Origin: Saccharum officinarum
Lineage: Eukaryota; Streptophyta; Magnoliopsida; Poales; Poaceae
Direction of reading: 5' to 3'
Length of the DNA stretch: 64,000 bases
NCBI GenBank assembly: GCA_020631735.1
Contig: CM036170.1
Coordinates: forward strand, 67,347,737 to 67,411,736
Shown here: positions 43,474 through 55,231 of the stretch, piece by piece
How positions within the stretch are numbered: the first letter of the stretch is position 1
Layout: each line of letters opens with the position of its first letter
Notes under the pieces: generated by a model
What the model saw: the letters and a program-made list of their open reading frames with translations, nothing else
Told to the model about the DNA's origin: nothing
The model's database searches: none
Made by a program: the position numbers and the translations under genes

Positions 43474-44258
43474 CTTGTGGGGCTTGCAGATTTGAACTAC
43501 GTAATATTTTATTTTCCTCAAAACATGACACATTTCCTTGAGTGGCATCAAAGCATGCCCATCTGTTTATTAATCTTGGGTGTTCAACTGAAAATTTAAT
43601 CAGCTCCTAGAGGCTTTAACAAGAGCACACACTAAATCCTATAAAACATTCTCCAGAAAGAAAAAACAAAAAAATAAGAAGAAGAAAATGACAACAGAAT
43701 AATACAAACCATTTTCATATGACTTTAGGAGTCAAACTAGTATCCTTGTGCATCACAAGCAAGAACGGTGGATGCATCTTACATCAATGGACCTTATGTT
43801 TGTGCATCAACACAAACAGAAGATCATATATCCTTGTGCGTGTACCTTACATCAATGGAAACGGGTAATGCGCTACAACTCTGCAGCTTGTGAGACGCAA
43901 CAGGCGACCAGTATCGTGCTGTCCACACCAAAACTATTAAATGCATCAACCGAACAAATATACATAGCATCTCAATTCAAAATTCTGAGCATCAATATAT
44001 ACAGTTGGAAATTGGAAACCCAATAGCAGTAGTGAGCACATACACACATGCTGCCCTGAGCAAACTGTATGAGCAGTTGAGCATAAATGCCAGTGCCCAT
44101 GGACCTGGAAAAATAATGGTGAACCATTAGCCGAGAATAGGAAATAATCAGGAAATAGATTATTCTCAGGTATAATGCCGAACACAAGGAAAAGGAACTC
44201 ATGGCTAGAGGTTAGAGTAGTACAACAAACTCACCTGCTGAAGCTAACAGGGACTTGC
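43474..44258. other. 3' flank of the NLR pseudogene
   Basis: AT-rich with only short ORFs. A near-duplicate phrase (CTTACATCAATGGA, twice near 43778 and 43846) is the only repeat noted. No gene supported. Confidence 0.35.
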
Positions 44259-45684
44259 TTATGAAATCCGCAGATCAGGGATGTGGGAAACGAGATGCCA
44301 GTCATCCCCCTCACACCGCCTCGCTAGAGAAGGGCAGTATTCGATCCTCAATGTCTTCAAAGCCGTGAGGTCCTTTATGCCTTCCGGAAAGGATTTGATT
44401 TCCAGACAGCGTTCGATGCTTAGCTTTTCAAGGGAGAACACACCTTTCATCCCCTCCGGCAAGGATGTGAGGCCCGGACAGTTTTTTTATCCGGAGCGCT
44501 TGAAGGGAGGTGAGGCCGCTCACGGATTGGGGGAGGCAAGTCAGTCCTGGCAAGTCTGCAATGTCGAGTAAGCGTAGAGAGCGGAGTTCTCCTAGGCATT
44601 CAGGCAACTGCTCAAGTGCATCACAAAAACTCATTCGGAGCTCCTGGAGGGATGTGAGGTGACCCGTTGATTGGGGAAGGCTGCTCAAGCTACTGAAGCT
44701 GGAGATTATCAAGTTTTGTAGAGACTGGAGTTCCCCTAGTGACTCGGGCAGCATGCAGATAGCAGAGCATTGCCACATACCCAGAGACCGGAGGGATGTC
44801 AGGCTCCCCAAGCTCTCTGGCAGCTCGGTTAGCCCATCGCAACTGCCAATGCTCAATGTCTCGAGTGCTGTCATGTCCTGCAACAGCTCCCAGTCCCACT
44901 TTCCAGATGCTAATCTTCTCACGCGCAGTTGTTGAAGCTTCTTCAGGTGGCTAAAACAGGGGAACGAAGAGGACCCCTCGCATTGGCCTCGTGACTCTAG
45001 CAGCTGCTCACTGCCACTCAACTCCAACCGCTGCAGCGACGGAGGAAGCTGTGGTTTGACCTCCAACTTAGGACAATCACTAATCTTTAACTCTGTTAGG
45101 CAATTACCAACTAGGATGACTTGTCCCAACTGTGGTGTGAAATTGCAGCAGCCTGCCCCCTCTTCTCCATCAGGCATAGTCCTCTCTGCTACCATCCACA
45201 CCTCTCTGAGACAAGGCAGTGCACTCATTTTTATCTCCACCAGTGAAGGAAATGGGCCTTCCACTTGTGCTCTCAAGAGATGGCATATCTAGCAGACAAA
45301 GCTCCTCCAAACAAGGAAGCTCTACAAGCCCATGTAGATGCTTCAAGTTCGTGAAATTATATAGCTTCATCACCCTCAAAAACGGGAAGGGAGCAGCGCC
45401 CTGTACTCCACCACCAACTTGACTCTGCATCCACCGTGCATATTGCCTACCTGAATACCAATGAATTTCCAGCTCTTTAATCCCAGGTGGTGGTTCTAGG
45501 CTATCAAGCACATCGTGCTACAACTCGGTATTTACCTCTTCCATGTCATCTGCCAGACACATCCACTCTAGGACCAACCTCTGTAAGTTTGTCTTCTGTT
45601 TCAAGCATGCCACGTGTGCATCATTCGTATCCATCAGATGTTGAATACCTATGATTGTTAGTTCCTCACCAAACCTAGATACAT
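44259..45684 (-). pseudogene. NLR 3' part: C-terminal LRRs
   Basis: Continues the LRR across the LINE (GEELTIIGIQHLMDTNDAHV, LEPPPGIKELEIHWY). Leucine-rich units of the LPESLGELQSLQNLIIS type follow at ~44960-44440. The final segment (LPEGMKGVFSLEKLSIERC, IKDLTALKTLRIEYCP) is in another frame after an A-run indel. Ends HIPDLRIS at 44259. Confidence 0.85.
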
Positions 45685-46547
45685 GAGGAGCAGAATATTC
45701 AGGTGGAGAAGAATCCGGATGGGCTCCGCGCGCCCCCCTCCCCACCCTCCACCCCGACCTCCTCCCCACCGCCGGCCAACTAGCACCGTCGCCGGCGTCT
45801 CCGACCAACAAACCCATTTCCAAACATCCACACCTCTCTCCCTCACCATCCCCTGTGCTTCGGCACCCTCGACCCGTCCTTGCTCACCCCCGGCAGCCAC
45901 AGTCCACTCTTCCCCACCGCACCCCACCCCGCCGCCGCCCCTCTCCATCTGCGGAGACCGCGACCTGAGAAGAAGGAGCAAGGCATGTCGTCCCAGGCGA
46001 CGTCTGTAGGCCAGCCGCGAGGATCGGCCTCGCATCCTAGCGGAACCGGAGTGACTTCCGTTTCAGTGCGCGGCGGGCGTTCGACGAAATGCCCCGATGG
46101 AGTTTCGGACGGGGAGGAGCGCCGCTCGGCAAGGGATGGCCGGAAAAGCTCTGTAAGTCGGCCTGGCGCTCGATTTCAAACTTTTGTTTTGGAAAATTAC
46201 TACTGTCCGATTGTTAGGCCGTTGATTGCTTCTGCCCCCTCCCATGTGGTCTGGATCTCCCAAACCAACGGGGATTCCCCTGCTTCTGTTGATCTTGTGG
46301 CCTCTGGCCTCAACTATCACTTCTGTGCCTATCCCGAGTTCTTCCATGCCTTTTGTGACTCTCCTCTCATCTTCTACACCTTAGTTGCCGCCGATGTGGT
46401 CAAGTTCCTCCTCATCCGCATCGGCGTCTTCGCCATTGATGGAATTATCTTCAGGATTCACCATAGTCGCCAAGCTGCAGCTCTGGACGTCGGTGCCACG
46501 TTATCGGCTAAGACGGCGGGGAAGAATTCAAATTTTGAAATGGCCAA

Positions 46548-46789
46548 GGGTGTGTTTAGATGAAAAAGTTGGGGTGAAAAGTTACTGTAGCACTTTTCGT
46601 TGTTATTTGGTAAAATTTGTCCAACCATGGATTAATTAGACTCAAAAGATTCGTCTCGAACTTTACAGACAAACTATGCAATTAGTTTTTTTTTACCTAC
46701 ATTTAATGTTTCATGCATGCGTTTAAAGATTTGATGTGATGGGTGGAAGAGGAAATATTTTGGGTTCCTGTAGGAAGTGAACGCGGCCC
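46548..46789. mobile_element. Tourist-like MITE in LINE ORF1 (first)
   Basis: Ends GGGTGTGTTTAGATG and the complement of GGGCCGCGTTCACTTCC, with the family's ACTGTAGCACTTTTCGTTG and GATTCGTCTCGAA interior. The flanking triplets have decayed, so the target duplication is not clean. Confidence 0.65.
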
Positions 46790-46956
46790 AAAGGCTTTCT
46801 GGCCCAACAACAGCCCGGCAGTCAACCCATCCACTTGCCTGACAATGCTGCTGCTGCGCAGCTGGCCTCCATGACCACCGAGCGGATGTGTCAGCCTGAG
46901 CTGCCCGGCGATGTGAACAAAGGATGTGCCGTGGTAAAAAAACTCTTTATCTCTTA

Positions 46957-47201
46957 GGTTGTGTTTAGTTCCGCGAAAAGGTGTAAAAAAAGTACTGTAG
47001 CACGTTTTGGTTTTATTTGGTAAATAGTGTCCAACCGTTGACTAATTAGGTTCAAAACGTTCGTCTCGCAAAGTACAACCCAACTGTACAATTAGTTTTT
47101 GATTTCATCTACATTTAGTACTCCATGCATGTATCGCAAGTTTGATGTGACAGGGAATCTTTTATTTGCACAGTACTTTTTTTTAGGAAGTAAACACAGC
47201 C
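46957..47201. mobile_element. Tourist-like MITE in LINE ORF1 (second)
   Basis: 245 bp with GGTTGTGTTTAGTTC / GAAGTAAACACAGCC ends and TTA on both sides (46954-46956, 47202-47204). Same family as the MITE at 46548. Confidence 0.75.
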
Positions 47202-48683
47202 TTAATGCACCGCCCATCTGCTGTGATCCTAGTGCTGCAGTCGCTCAGGCCTTGCCCTCTCACAATGGTAGCTGTAGCCTGACGAACGTTGGAGACAAGC
47301 ACGGTTACTCAGCATTCTACCGCGCTGCTGGTGCATCCTCCCGTTGCCAACGCAGCAACTCTGCTTGGGACGTGCTCACACGTCGCCTCGGCGCCGGAGT
47401 TGCGCCTCCCGTAACTGCCGACGGCCGGCGCTCTTACAGCCCGCTGCACCCAACCATGTTTCTTAGGAGCAAAGGAAAGGGTACCCGGAAGAGGTGCTTC
47501 CGGTGTCTGGCTCATGACCATCTGGTTTCGGATTGCAGAGACCCTATAAAATGCGCCATTTGCTATGGATCGGGGCATAAGAGCCACCAGTGCAGAAATA
47601 CCTTCATCGGCAACATGACAAGCTCCTCCAACTCCTCCACCCCCACCCGCCGCTCGCCCACCACCTCTGCCATGATCACCTCCGCCGCTAGCCTCCTCCA
47701 CTCCCGCATTGCTAGCCCCACTCGCCGCAGTACCAACAACCCCCCTGCTCCCCCACCTGCCGCACTGCACACGCCGCCTGCTTACCACCCGGTTGGCAAC
47801 CCGCCCACCCATATGCCAGCTGACCCCCATAACCTTGTTGCTACGGTGTTGGAGTGGGAGCTCTCCACTGTCACTCCTACCCTGCGCCCTGTGCACACTA
47901 GGCGCCCCACTCCGCACCCAAATGCTGCTGCTTGCCACCCTGTTCTCGCTCTGCCTTGGTATGGAGTTGGTGGCGTGCCTGCTCGGGAGGAAACGGATGA
48001 GGGTGCGGGCGCCGAGGTTGTTGCGGAGGAGGCGGATCCGGCACCAGCTGAGCTGACCGTGGCAGCACCTACCACGTCCTCTGTGGGTGGGCGCGACCAC
48101 GAGGAGCAGGAGGTCCGTGCTGCGAAGAAGCGCACCATGCGCAAGAAGGCCAAGAACAGCGCCCGCAAGCTGCGCAGGAGTATGCGGCTCAAGGAGAAGG
48201 AGAGAGCCAACTTTGAGCTCCCTGAGGACAAGGCCGCTCGTGTGCAGAAGGCGAAGTTCGACTTTGAGGGTGCGTCTCAGTGGCTTCGTAATGCTCTCTC
48301 CAATTCTTATCTGTTATCTTCTGATGGCTCCTGCACTTCAGGAGGTGAGGAGTCTCTTGTGGAGATCGCAGCGGCCTGCGGAGCAAGTGAGGAGGAGCAG
48401 GCCAGCCTCTCTGGTGTGACGGCGACGCCGTCTGAGATGCAGTGATGATCCCCCAACCAGCATACGACGAGGGTTGCGCCACCATCAAGCGCTGGAAGCT
48501 TGCTTCCAATTTTGTCTCCTTCATCGGTGGCGCCCCGAGCAAGACCCCCTTGGCAGTTCCCTTGATGCTTAGTAGTCCTACTTCTAGTCTCTTTGCTTTA
48601 GCACCTTGTATCCGGCACTTCGGGTGCCCCCTGAATAATATAAAATAGTCGGTCCGCTGCTGTCGAGAGCTACCTTATGTACG

Positions 48684-51600
48684 GTGTTGAAAAAGCGTTT
48701 AATGAATAGATGCATCAAGGCAGTGTGTTGGAATGTACGTGGTCTCGGTGATTCTGAGAAATGTGGTGATGTTCTTGCTAATCTTTTATCTTCTTCTCCT
48801 GATCTTGTTCTCCTTCAAGAGACTAAACTCTCTGACATAACTAATCATAAGCTCTACTCCTTCCTCCCCCGGCGCCTCACTTCTCACGCCTGTGTCGATG
48901 CCATCGGCGCCTCTGGCGGCATTCTTACTGCCTGGATGGATGCCAACTTTATTTGTGTCTCCTCGTCCTCCACTACCAACACTCTCTCTGTTCTTCTGCA
49001 ATCAACCTCCTCTGACCTCTCTCTGCTTGTTACAAATGTGTATGCACCATCCACCCCTGACCACAGGATCGCATTCCTAGATGAACTCAGGTCGATTTCC
49101 ATTCCCATCAACACCCCCTGGATGATCAGCGGTGACTTTAGCATGATAAGGTATGCCCATGAAAAAAATAACTCCAACTTTCGGGCTGCCGAGGCTGATG
49201 CTTTCAATGACTGCATTAATGAGATGTGTCTCATTGAGGTGCCTCTTCTCGATAGGAGTTTCACTTGGTCGAACAAGCGTAGCAACCCGACACTCGAGCG
49301 TTTGGATCGTGTTTTCATTAACCTGAATTGGGATGCTATGCTGCCAAGCACCACTCTTTCGTCTCTTACCAGATCCACCTCGGATCACGTTCCTCTGAAG
49401 ATTGAGATCGCCACGTCTATCCCTAAGTCCTTGATCTTTCGGTTTGAAAACTACTGGACGCATGACTATGGGTTCATGACCACTGTTGTCGGCACGTGGG
49501 CCTGTTGTCGGACGGAGAGCAGTGACCCATCTGTTGTTCTTGTAGCCAAACTCAAAGGAACCAGGGCCAGCCTGAAAACCTGGGTGCGCAACAAGCCTAA
49601 TCTGTCCCAGCAGGAGACTGACTGCCGTGTCGTCATCAATGTTATTGATCGTGTTGAGGAATCAAGGGTCCTTTCTCCTTCTGAGCATAAGCTTCGTACA
49701 CTTATTGTCAACATCCTTGGCAGAGCGACCCAGGCTAAACTTATGCTTTGGAAGCAGCGCAGCAAAGTGAGAGCTGCCCTCCAGGGGGATGAAAACACTC
49801 GTTACTTCCATGCTTGCGCCAATCAACGTCATCGCCGCAATAAAATTCAAGTCATTGAGCACGACAACTGTGAGCTTCACAATCATGATCAAAAAGCGAT
49901 GGTTCTTCACTCCTTCTACACCCAACTCCTTGGCACTTCTCATCCCACTAACTGGTCCTTCAGTGTTGATGACTTGTATGTCAATGATCACCTTTCCCTT
50001 GATCACCTTGCTGCTCCTTTCGAGCCTGATGAAATTCACCGAGCCATTCGCCATATGCATGCCAATGCTAGTCCTGGGCCTGATGGGTTCGGCTCCCTCT
50101 TCTACAGATCCACCTGGTCCACCACCTCCCCCGCTCTCTTCGCACTCTTTGACTCTTTCTACTCCCTCAACACTGACATCGAGAGGCTGAATCGCTCCTA
50201 CCTTGTTCTCCTTCCAAAGAAAGATTCCGCCCGAAAGCCCCAAGATTTCAGGCCGATAGCTCTGCAGAACACCACCATCAAAGCAATCTCTAAGGTTCTC
50301 GCTACTCGGCTGCAGCCCCACATTCCTGACCTTGTTGGTAGCGATCAGTCTAGTTTCATTCTGGGCCGCTGCATCGCGGACTGCTTTGTCTATGCTGCTG
50401 ACATCTTGAGCTGCTGCTGCCCACAATCATTCTCAAGCTGGACTTTCACAAAGCATTTGACTGTGTCAACTGGAACAGCCTCGATCGCATTCTCAGATGT
50501 CGTGGGTTCCCTGACAAATGGTGCAGTTGGATTCAAAAGCTCCTGGAGATCGGAAAAACTGCTGTCCTCCTGAACAATGTGCCCGGGAGATGGATTACAT
50601 GTAAGAATGGCCTCCGGCAAGGGGACCCTCTCTCCCCCTACCTCTTTATTGTTGTTGCTGATCTTCTTCGTTGTCTCCTCCATCACCCCACCCTGTCCAA
50701 TGCCATCGAGCATCCACTTGTTCCCTGCTCCCCTTGCCCAATTCTCCAGTACGCCGACGATACCCTCATCTTCCTGAGGTGCTCATCCGAAGCTATTGTT
50801 CAGACCAAACACATTCTGAAAATTTTTGAGGATGCCACTGGCCTCTCCATTAACTACCACAAAACAACCTTCCTTCCGGTTGCCATCTCTCACGAGAGTG
50901 CTCTTACTCTTGCTGCTACATTCGGGACTACGGTGTCCACCTTTCCCCAACCCTACCTTGGCCTCCCTTTGTCTCCCCACAAAATCTCTGTGTCCGACTG
51001 CCTTCCGTTGATCTCCTCCATTGACAAGCACCTTGCCGGCTGGCGTGCCTCCCTCCTGAACCGTGCCAGGCGTCTGACTCTCTCCTACGCTGTCCTTAGC
51101 TCAGTGCCCCTCCACTTCATGTCTTCTATCAGCGTGCCTAAAACTGTCATCAAGGCGATTGACCGTCGTCGCAGGGCTTTCTTCTGGACTGGTGAAGATG
51201 TTTGCCATGGCTCCAAATGTCTTGTGGCATGGGATGATGTCCAAGCTAGCAAAACTGATGGAGGGCTTGGTGTCAAAGACCTCCACCTTCAAAACAGATG
51301 TCTCCTCATGAAATTTGTAGACAAGCTCTTCTCCGGTGAACCAATTGCTTGGAAACAATGGCTCCTTAGAGATGCTACCCCCTTTGACACCTCCATTGAT
51401 TCGAGTCACAGCTACTTATGGTGCATTATTGGTGAGGAGCTTAATACCTATCGTTCTATAACTTGTGTGTCGATCCGTGATGGATCCTCTACCTCCTTTT
51501 GGTTCGATCATTGGCTGCCCGATGGGCCTCTTTGCTCTACTTTCGCTGCTCTTTTTTCCCACACTGTCAGGCCTAACGTCTCGGTTCGGTATGTTTTCCA

Positions 51601-52315
51601 GAATGGGTTTGAATTGAGCCTTAGGCCACGACTAACAAACATGGCTAGCGCCGAGCGTGCGAGGCTGCTTTCTTCTTTGCAGGGTGTTACTCTCAGCCTA
51701 GGTCCGGATGTTCGAATGCTGAGAACAACGCAGAAAGCTTTTACCACGCGTGATGCATATGCAGCTCTGGATCAACGACGGGAGACACCGGACCCCCACG
51801 GGCGCCGGATCTGGAGGACTAGAGTGCCGAACAAGGTGAAGGTGTTCGCCTGGCTATACTTTAGGGACAGACTGAGCACGCGTGTAAACCTACACACCAA
51901 GCATGTCCTGGACAACGACGTCTGCCAAAGATGCCCCGAAGAGATCGAAGATAGGCAACACACATTCTTCGGCTGCCCCGTTAGTGTTGGTGTCTGGCAA
52001 CGGCTGGGTTTCGGCGTCGTGGCAACCCTTTCTGACGAGGATGTCTGGAGCTTTGCACCTCCACCCGAGCTAAATAGAAAGCTCTGGCCTTTTGTTCTTC
52101 TCACGACTCTTTGGAGGCTTTGGGATGCAAGGAATGGTACGATTTTCAGAAATGAGCGCAATGACAGCCGGCTCGTTGTGTCTCGCGTGTGTGACGATCT
52201 CGTAATTTGGAAAAAGCGGTTGTCCCGCGATCTTGTAAACAGTCTTGAAGACTGGCGCTCGTATATGCTCTCTTGTAATTCTGTAACATCATCCAGCTCA
52301 CTGGATCGTTCTTAA
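48684..52315 (+). pseudogene. LINE ORF2: endonuclease, reverse transcriptase and zf-RVT domain, one frameshift
   Basis: N-terminal AP-type endonuclease: VCWNVRGLG, LLQETKL, VYAPS, SGDFSMIRY (the usual Asn after GDF is Ser), TLERLDRVFIN, SDHVPL. RT: NASPGPDGFGSLFYR, LVLLPKKDS, DFRPIALQN, then a shift near 50410 into the frame LKLDFHKAFDCVNW, GLRQGDPLSPYLF and the catalytic LQYADDTLIF. C-terminal zinc domain: VPNKVKVFAWL, CQRCPEEIEDRQHTFFGCP. Stop at 52313-52315. The enzyme nicks target DNA and copies its own RNA there; the frameshift separates endonuclease from catalytic RT. Confidence 0.9.
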
Positions 52316-52377
52316 GTAATGAAATTAGGTGGGGAAACTCTCCCCCCCGTTTGTTTCAAAAAAAAACCTAGATACAT

Positions 52378-54791
52378 TTGCAAGCTCTGACATTCCAGCA
52401 AACTTTTCTCCCTTACCAATAGCAAATAAGCCCAACTTTTGTAGTCAACTGAGCTGTCCAATGCCTATAGGCATTCCTCCCAATTTATAACAATAATTTA
52501 GGTTCAAAACTTGAAGCTTATCCAAGTTGCCAATGCCTTCAGGCAACTCTACTAGCTCACAACAACCCTCAAGGTCCAAACACTCCAGATTTTCCAGTTT
52601 TGTCATACTTGATGGTAGCCTCTCAACTTTGCTGTAACCTAGTCTCAACAATCTTAGCATTCCGTTTCTGCCAATGGAATCTGGTAAGCATTTCAGCTCT
52701 CTACACCATAATAGGTTCAATGTTCTTAACTTCCGCAACTTACCAATAGAGTCTAGCAACACTGTAAGCTCACTGCAACGGCAAAGATCAATACTTGAAA
52801 TCATATGGCAATCACCAATAGCATCCGGCAAACTCTTTAGGTATGTACAGCCCGACAAGTTCAGTGTTCTTAACATTTTTAACTTACCAATGGATTCCGT
52901 AATCTCAACAAGTGGAAAGCTGTTTGTTACATGAAGTGCTTGCAGGCTCCAAACAGCTGAGATACCCTCAGGAAGCGTTTCACAGCCTATGAATGACATG
53001 GCAAGATATTTCAGATATTTAACCTCAGATATGGTGTCCGCTTGTTTTGCACCAACATATCCCATCATGACACTGCACAAGTGCTTTGCATGCTTCAGTG
53101 CCTTGAAATATGTGTAATCTCCATACCAAGGCATATATACAGCACGTGTCTTTCTAAAAATATTTTTGGGTGCTAGATTTATTGGCAGTTCAAGCAAAGA
53201 AAAATATCTATAGCTCTTTGTGGTACCAGTTGCCTCGTTTGGCAAATCATGTGAAATGTCATCAGCCATGATGGACAGGGCAAAATCATGAACCAAATCA
53301 TGCATCCTGCATTTCACTCTTCCATGCCTGTCTTCAGCCACATCTTGAAGAAAAGACATTTGCACAAGAGAATTAAAGTACTTGTGGCCAATATACTCTG
53401 TGTACTCAACACCAGCTTGTGGAGTTATCGTATCATGAGCAATCCATTGGTCAATCAATTGTTCTTTATCTATCATGTAACCTTTTGGAAAAAACTGAAC
53501 ATATTGTGAAACACTGTTTCAAATGCGAAGGCAAATGGAAATAGCTCAACCTCAAGCATGTAGATACTGATTCACTAACTTCTTCGTCCTCAACATCGAG
53601 TAAATTGCTGTCTCTCATGGCCTGCCACTCTCCAATCAGTTCCTTGCCACAGAGGACACCAGCAATAACTTTAATTGCAAGTGGCACACCACCACATTTA
53701 TTCACGATTTCTTTTCCAACCTCTACAAATTCAGACTCCAAATGTTTCACCGGCATTCCTAAGCTTTGTTAGAAAAGTTGCCAGCTGTCACCTAGAGACA
53801 AGAATGGCAAGCCAAATTGGTATGTTGATCTTACAGTTCCCACAACTTCATTATTGCGCATAGTCAGTAAAATTGCACTTCCAAGTGTGCCACTCTTCAA
53901 ATGGACCATGAAGTGATCCCATAAAATTTTGTCTTCATTCCAAACATCATCTAACACAAGTAGATACCTTTTCCCGGTCAAGTTGTCTGATATTGTTTTG
54001 CTCATTTGCTGCAAAGGATATTGTTCAGACTTCTCACCAGCAATAGCTTCAAGCAACTTCCCGACAAGCTTTGCAACATCAAACTCTTGTGATACATGAA
54101 CCCATAATTTAACATCAAAATGCCTATCTATAATGTTGCCATCATTGAAAACCAGTTTAGCCAGGGTAGTTTTCCCTTATCCCCCAAGTCCAATGACGGA
54201 AACTATGTTGATTATTTGTTGGTCTTTCACTTCTACAAGTTTAGATATTAACTCAAGCTTCACTTTGTCTCTTCCAACGATAGATGCCGCATCAATGTTG
54301 GGCAATAATGGCATCTCCCCAACTGTCTTGTTCATATGATGAACAGGGTGACCAACTGTTAAACTATTTGTTATTGTGCTAAAATCCTTTCTTTGTTTCA
54401 CAATTCCAGCAAATTCCTTCTTGATTGCCTTGATCTTGCTAGCAGCCTTGCACTGAAATATAAGTGATTTTGGTTTTGTGCATAGATATTTGGACATGAT
54501 ACCACCACTAGCAGTAGCTTCATGTTTTTCAGCCTTCAGCTGGAATTCATCGACAATATCATCAACATCGTAAGCAATATTTTTCAATTGTTTGAGCCAA
54601 GAAAATGATGGATCATTCCCCACAGCTTTATCTCCTACACTTTCCAACCAACTGTTGATCTCCACAACTTGACCATGGAGCTCTTGGAGATCTTTTTTCG
54701 TTCCCACTATGGAGCTGTACTCCTTCATTAGTAGTGGAGCCAACTTGTTGCCAACAATCTTCAATATTCCAGATGCTACAGCAGCTTCCAT
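52378..54791 (-). pseudogene. NLR 5' part: coiled coil, NB-ARC and first LRRs
   Basis: Residues ~1-215 cover the coiled coil (WLKQLKNIAYDVDDIVDEF) and linker. The NB-ARC runs from the P-loop at ~54180 to MHD at ~53300. LRRs begin near 53050 with LPEGISAVWSLQALHV and repeat LRTLNLSGCTYLKSLPDAIG-type units. The P-loop stop alone would end the protein before ATP binding. The frame lost at ~53487 is recovered by removing one T from a run of six. Confidence 0.85.
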
Positions 54792-55016
54792 AGTGTAAGG
54801 TGGCTCTTTTGCCCAAACCCTATATAACAAAATTTACAATGACCAGTCAGAACAACAGAAATTGAAAAGTGGACTATGCTGAACAATACTATATACATTT
54901 TTTATTAGATTCAAGGTAGCTACAAGTTTCAATTGCTTGGATCTATAATGTTTGCTCTTGCTAGCTAGATTATTTGTTTCTTCTTTTTGTTGTCCTGAAG
55001 TATGACTAATTGAAAC
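54792..55016. other. NLR 5' flank up to the copia insertion
   Basis: Short AT-rich leader or promoter remnant. Its right end carries GAAAC (55012-55016), the target duplication of the copia element. Confidence 0.4.
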
Positions 55017-55231
55017 TGAAAGTAATAGAGATTGCATGGAATATTAGATTAGATTGATTGAGAGACCTATGCACATATATTTAGGAGATGGAAGATCTCG
55101 TGGCTTATAGAAACAGGACCAAACGAGATCTCCTCATGTCTCTCTAACCATCTATAGGCGGGCTGGCCGGGTATACCAAGCGTAGGCCTGTACCATATAC
55201 ATATGCAAGTCATACATGTACATTCTAACAC
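55017..55231 (-). repeat. 3' LTR of the deleted copia element
   Basis: 215 bp sharing AGTAATAGAGATTGCRTGGA, ATTGAGAGRCCTATGCA and AGATCTCGTGGCTTATAGAA with 56940-57128, with small indels between copies. Confidence 0.75.

Larger units (their letters stand above)
45985..48445 (+). pseudogene. LINE ORF1 (gag-like, CCHC zinc knuckles), interrupted by two MITEs
   Basis: Opens MSSQATSVGQPRGSASHP and is open to 46547, where a MITE begins. Sense resumes at 46790 (FLAQQQPGSQPIHLPDNA), breaks again at the MITE 46957-47201, and runs from 47205 to the stop at 48443-48445. Two knuckles are intact: CFRCLAHDHLVSDC and CAICYGSGHKSHQC. After them come a Pro/Thr-rich stretch and a basic KKRTMRKKAKNSARKLRR region. 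Role: RNA binding and particle formation. Removing the MITEs leaves a nearly continuous frame. Confidence 0.75.
45685..52363 (+). mobile_element. Full-length L1-type LINE inserted in the NLR gene
   Basis: 6.68 kb flanked by a 14-bp target duplication AAACCTAGATACAT (45671-45684 and 52364-52377) with an A-tail at 52358-52366. It has a GC-rich 5' UTR, ORF1 (RNA-binding, CCHC knuckles) and ORF2 (endonuclease, RT, zf-RVT). It sits antisense to the NLR. Two Tourist-like MITEs have since landed in ORF1 and ORF2 has one frameshift, so this copy is inactive. Confidence 0.93.
44259..54791 (-). pseudogene. CC-NBS-LRR (NLR) disease-resistance gene, inactivated and split by a LINE
   Basis: Intracellular immune receptor type. 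Start chosen at the Met of MEAAVASGILKIVGNKLA (54791). Order: Rx-type coiled coil with VDDIVDEF, NB-ARC with P-loop GLGG-stop-GKTTLA, kinase-2 KRYLLVLDDVWNED, GSAILLTMRN, CGGVPLAIKV and MHD (CRMHDLVHDFA), then LRRs to the stop at 44259. Lesions: TAA 54177-54179 inside the P-loop; TAA 53769-53771; an extra T in a T-run near 53487; TGA 52445-52447; the LINE at 45685-52363; TAG 45518-45520; frameshifts near 45260 and in an A-run near 44485. The pieces are otherwise continuous, so loss was by accumulation. Confidence 0.88.

Noticed and set aside
49077..50426. Minus-strand ORFs opposite LINE ORF2
   Set aside because: Shadows of a long, domain-bearing plus-strand ORF.
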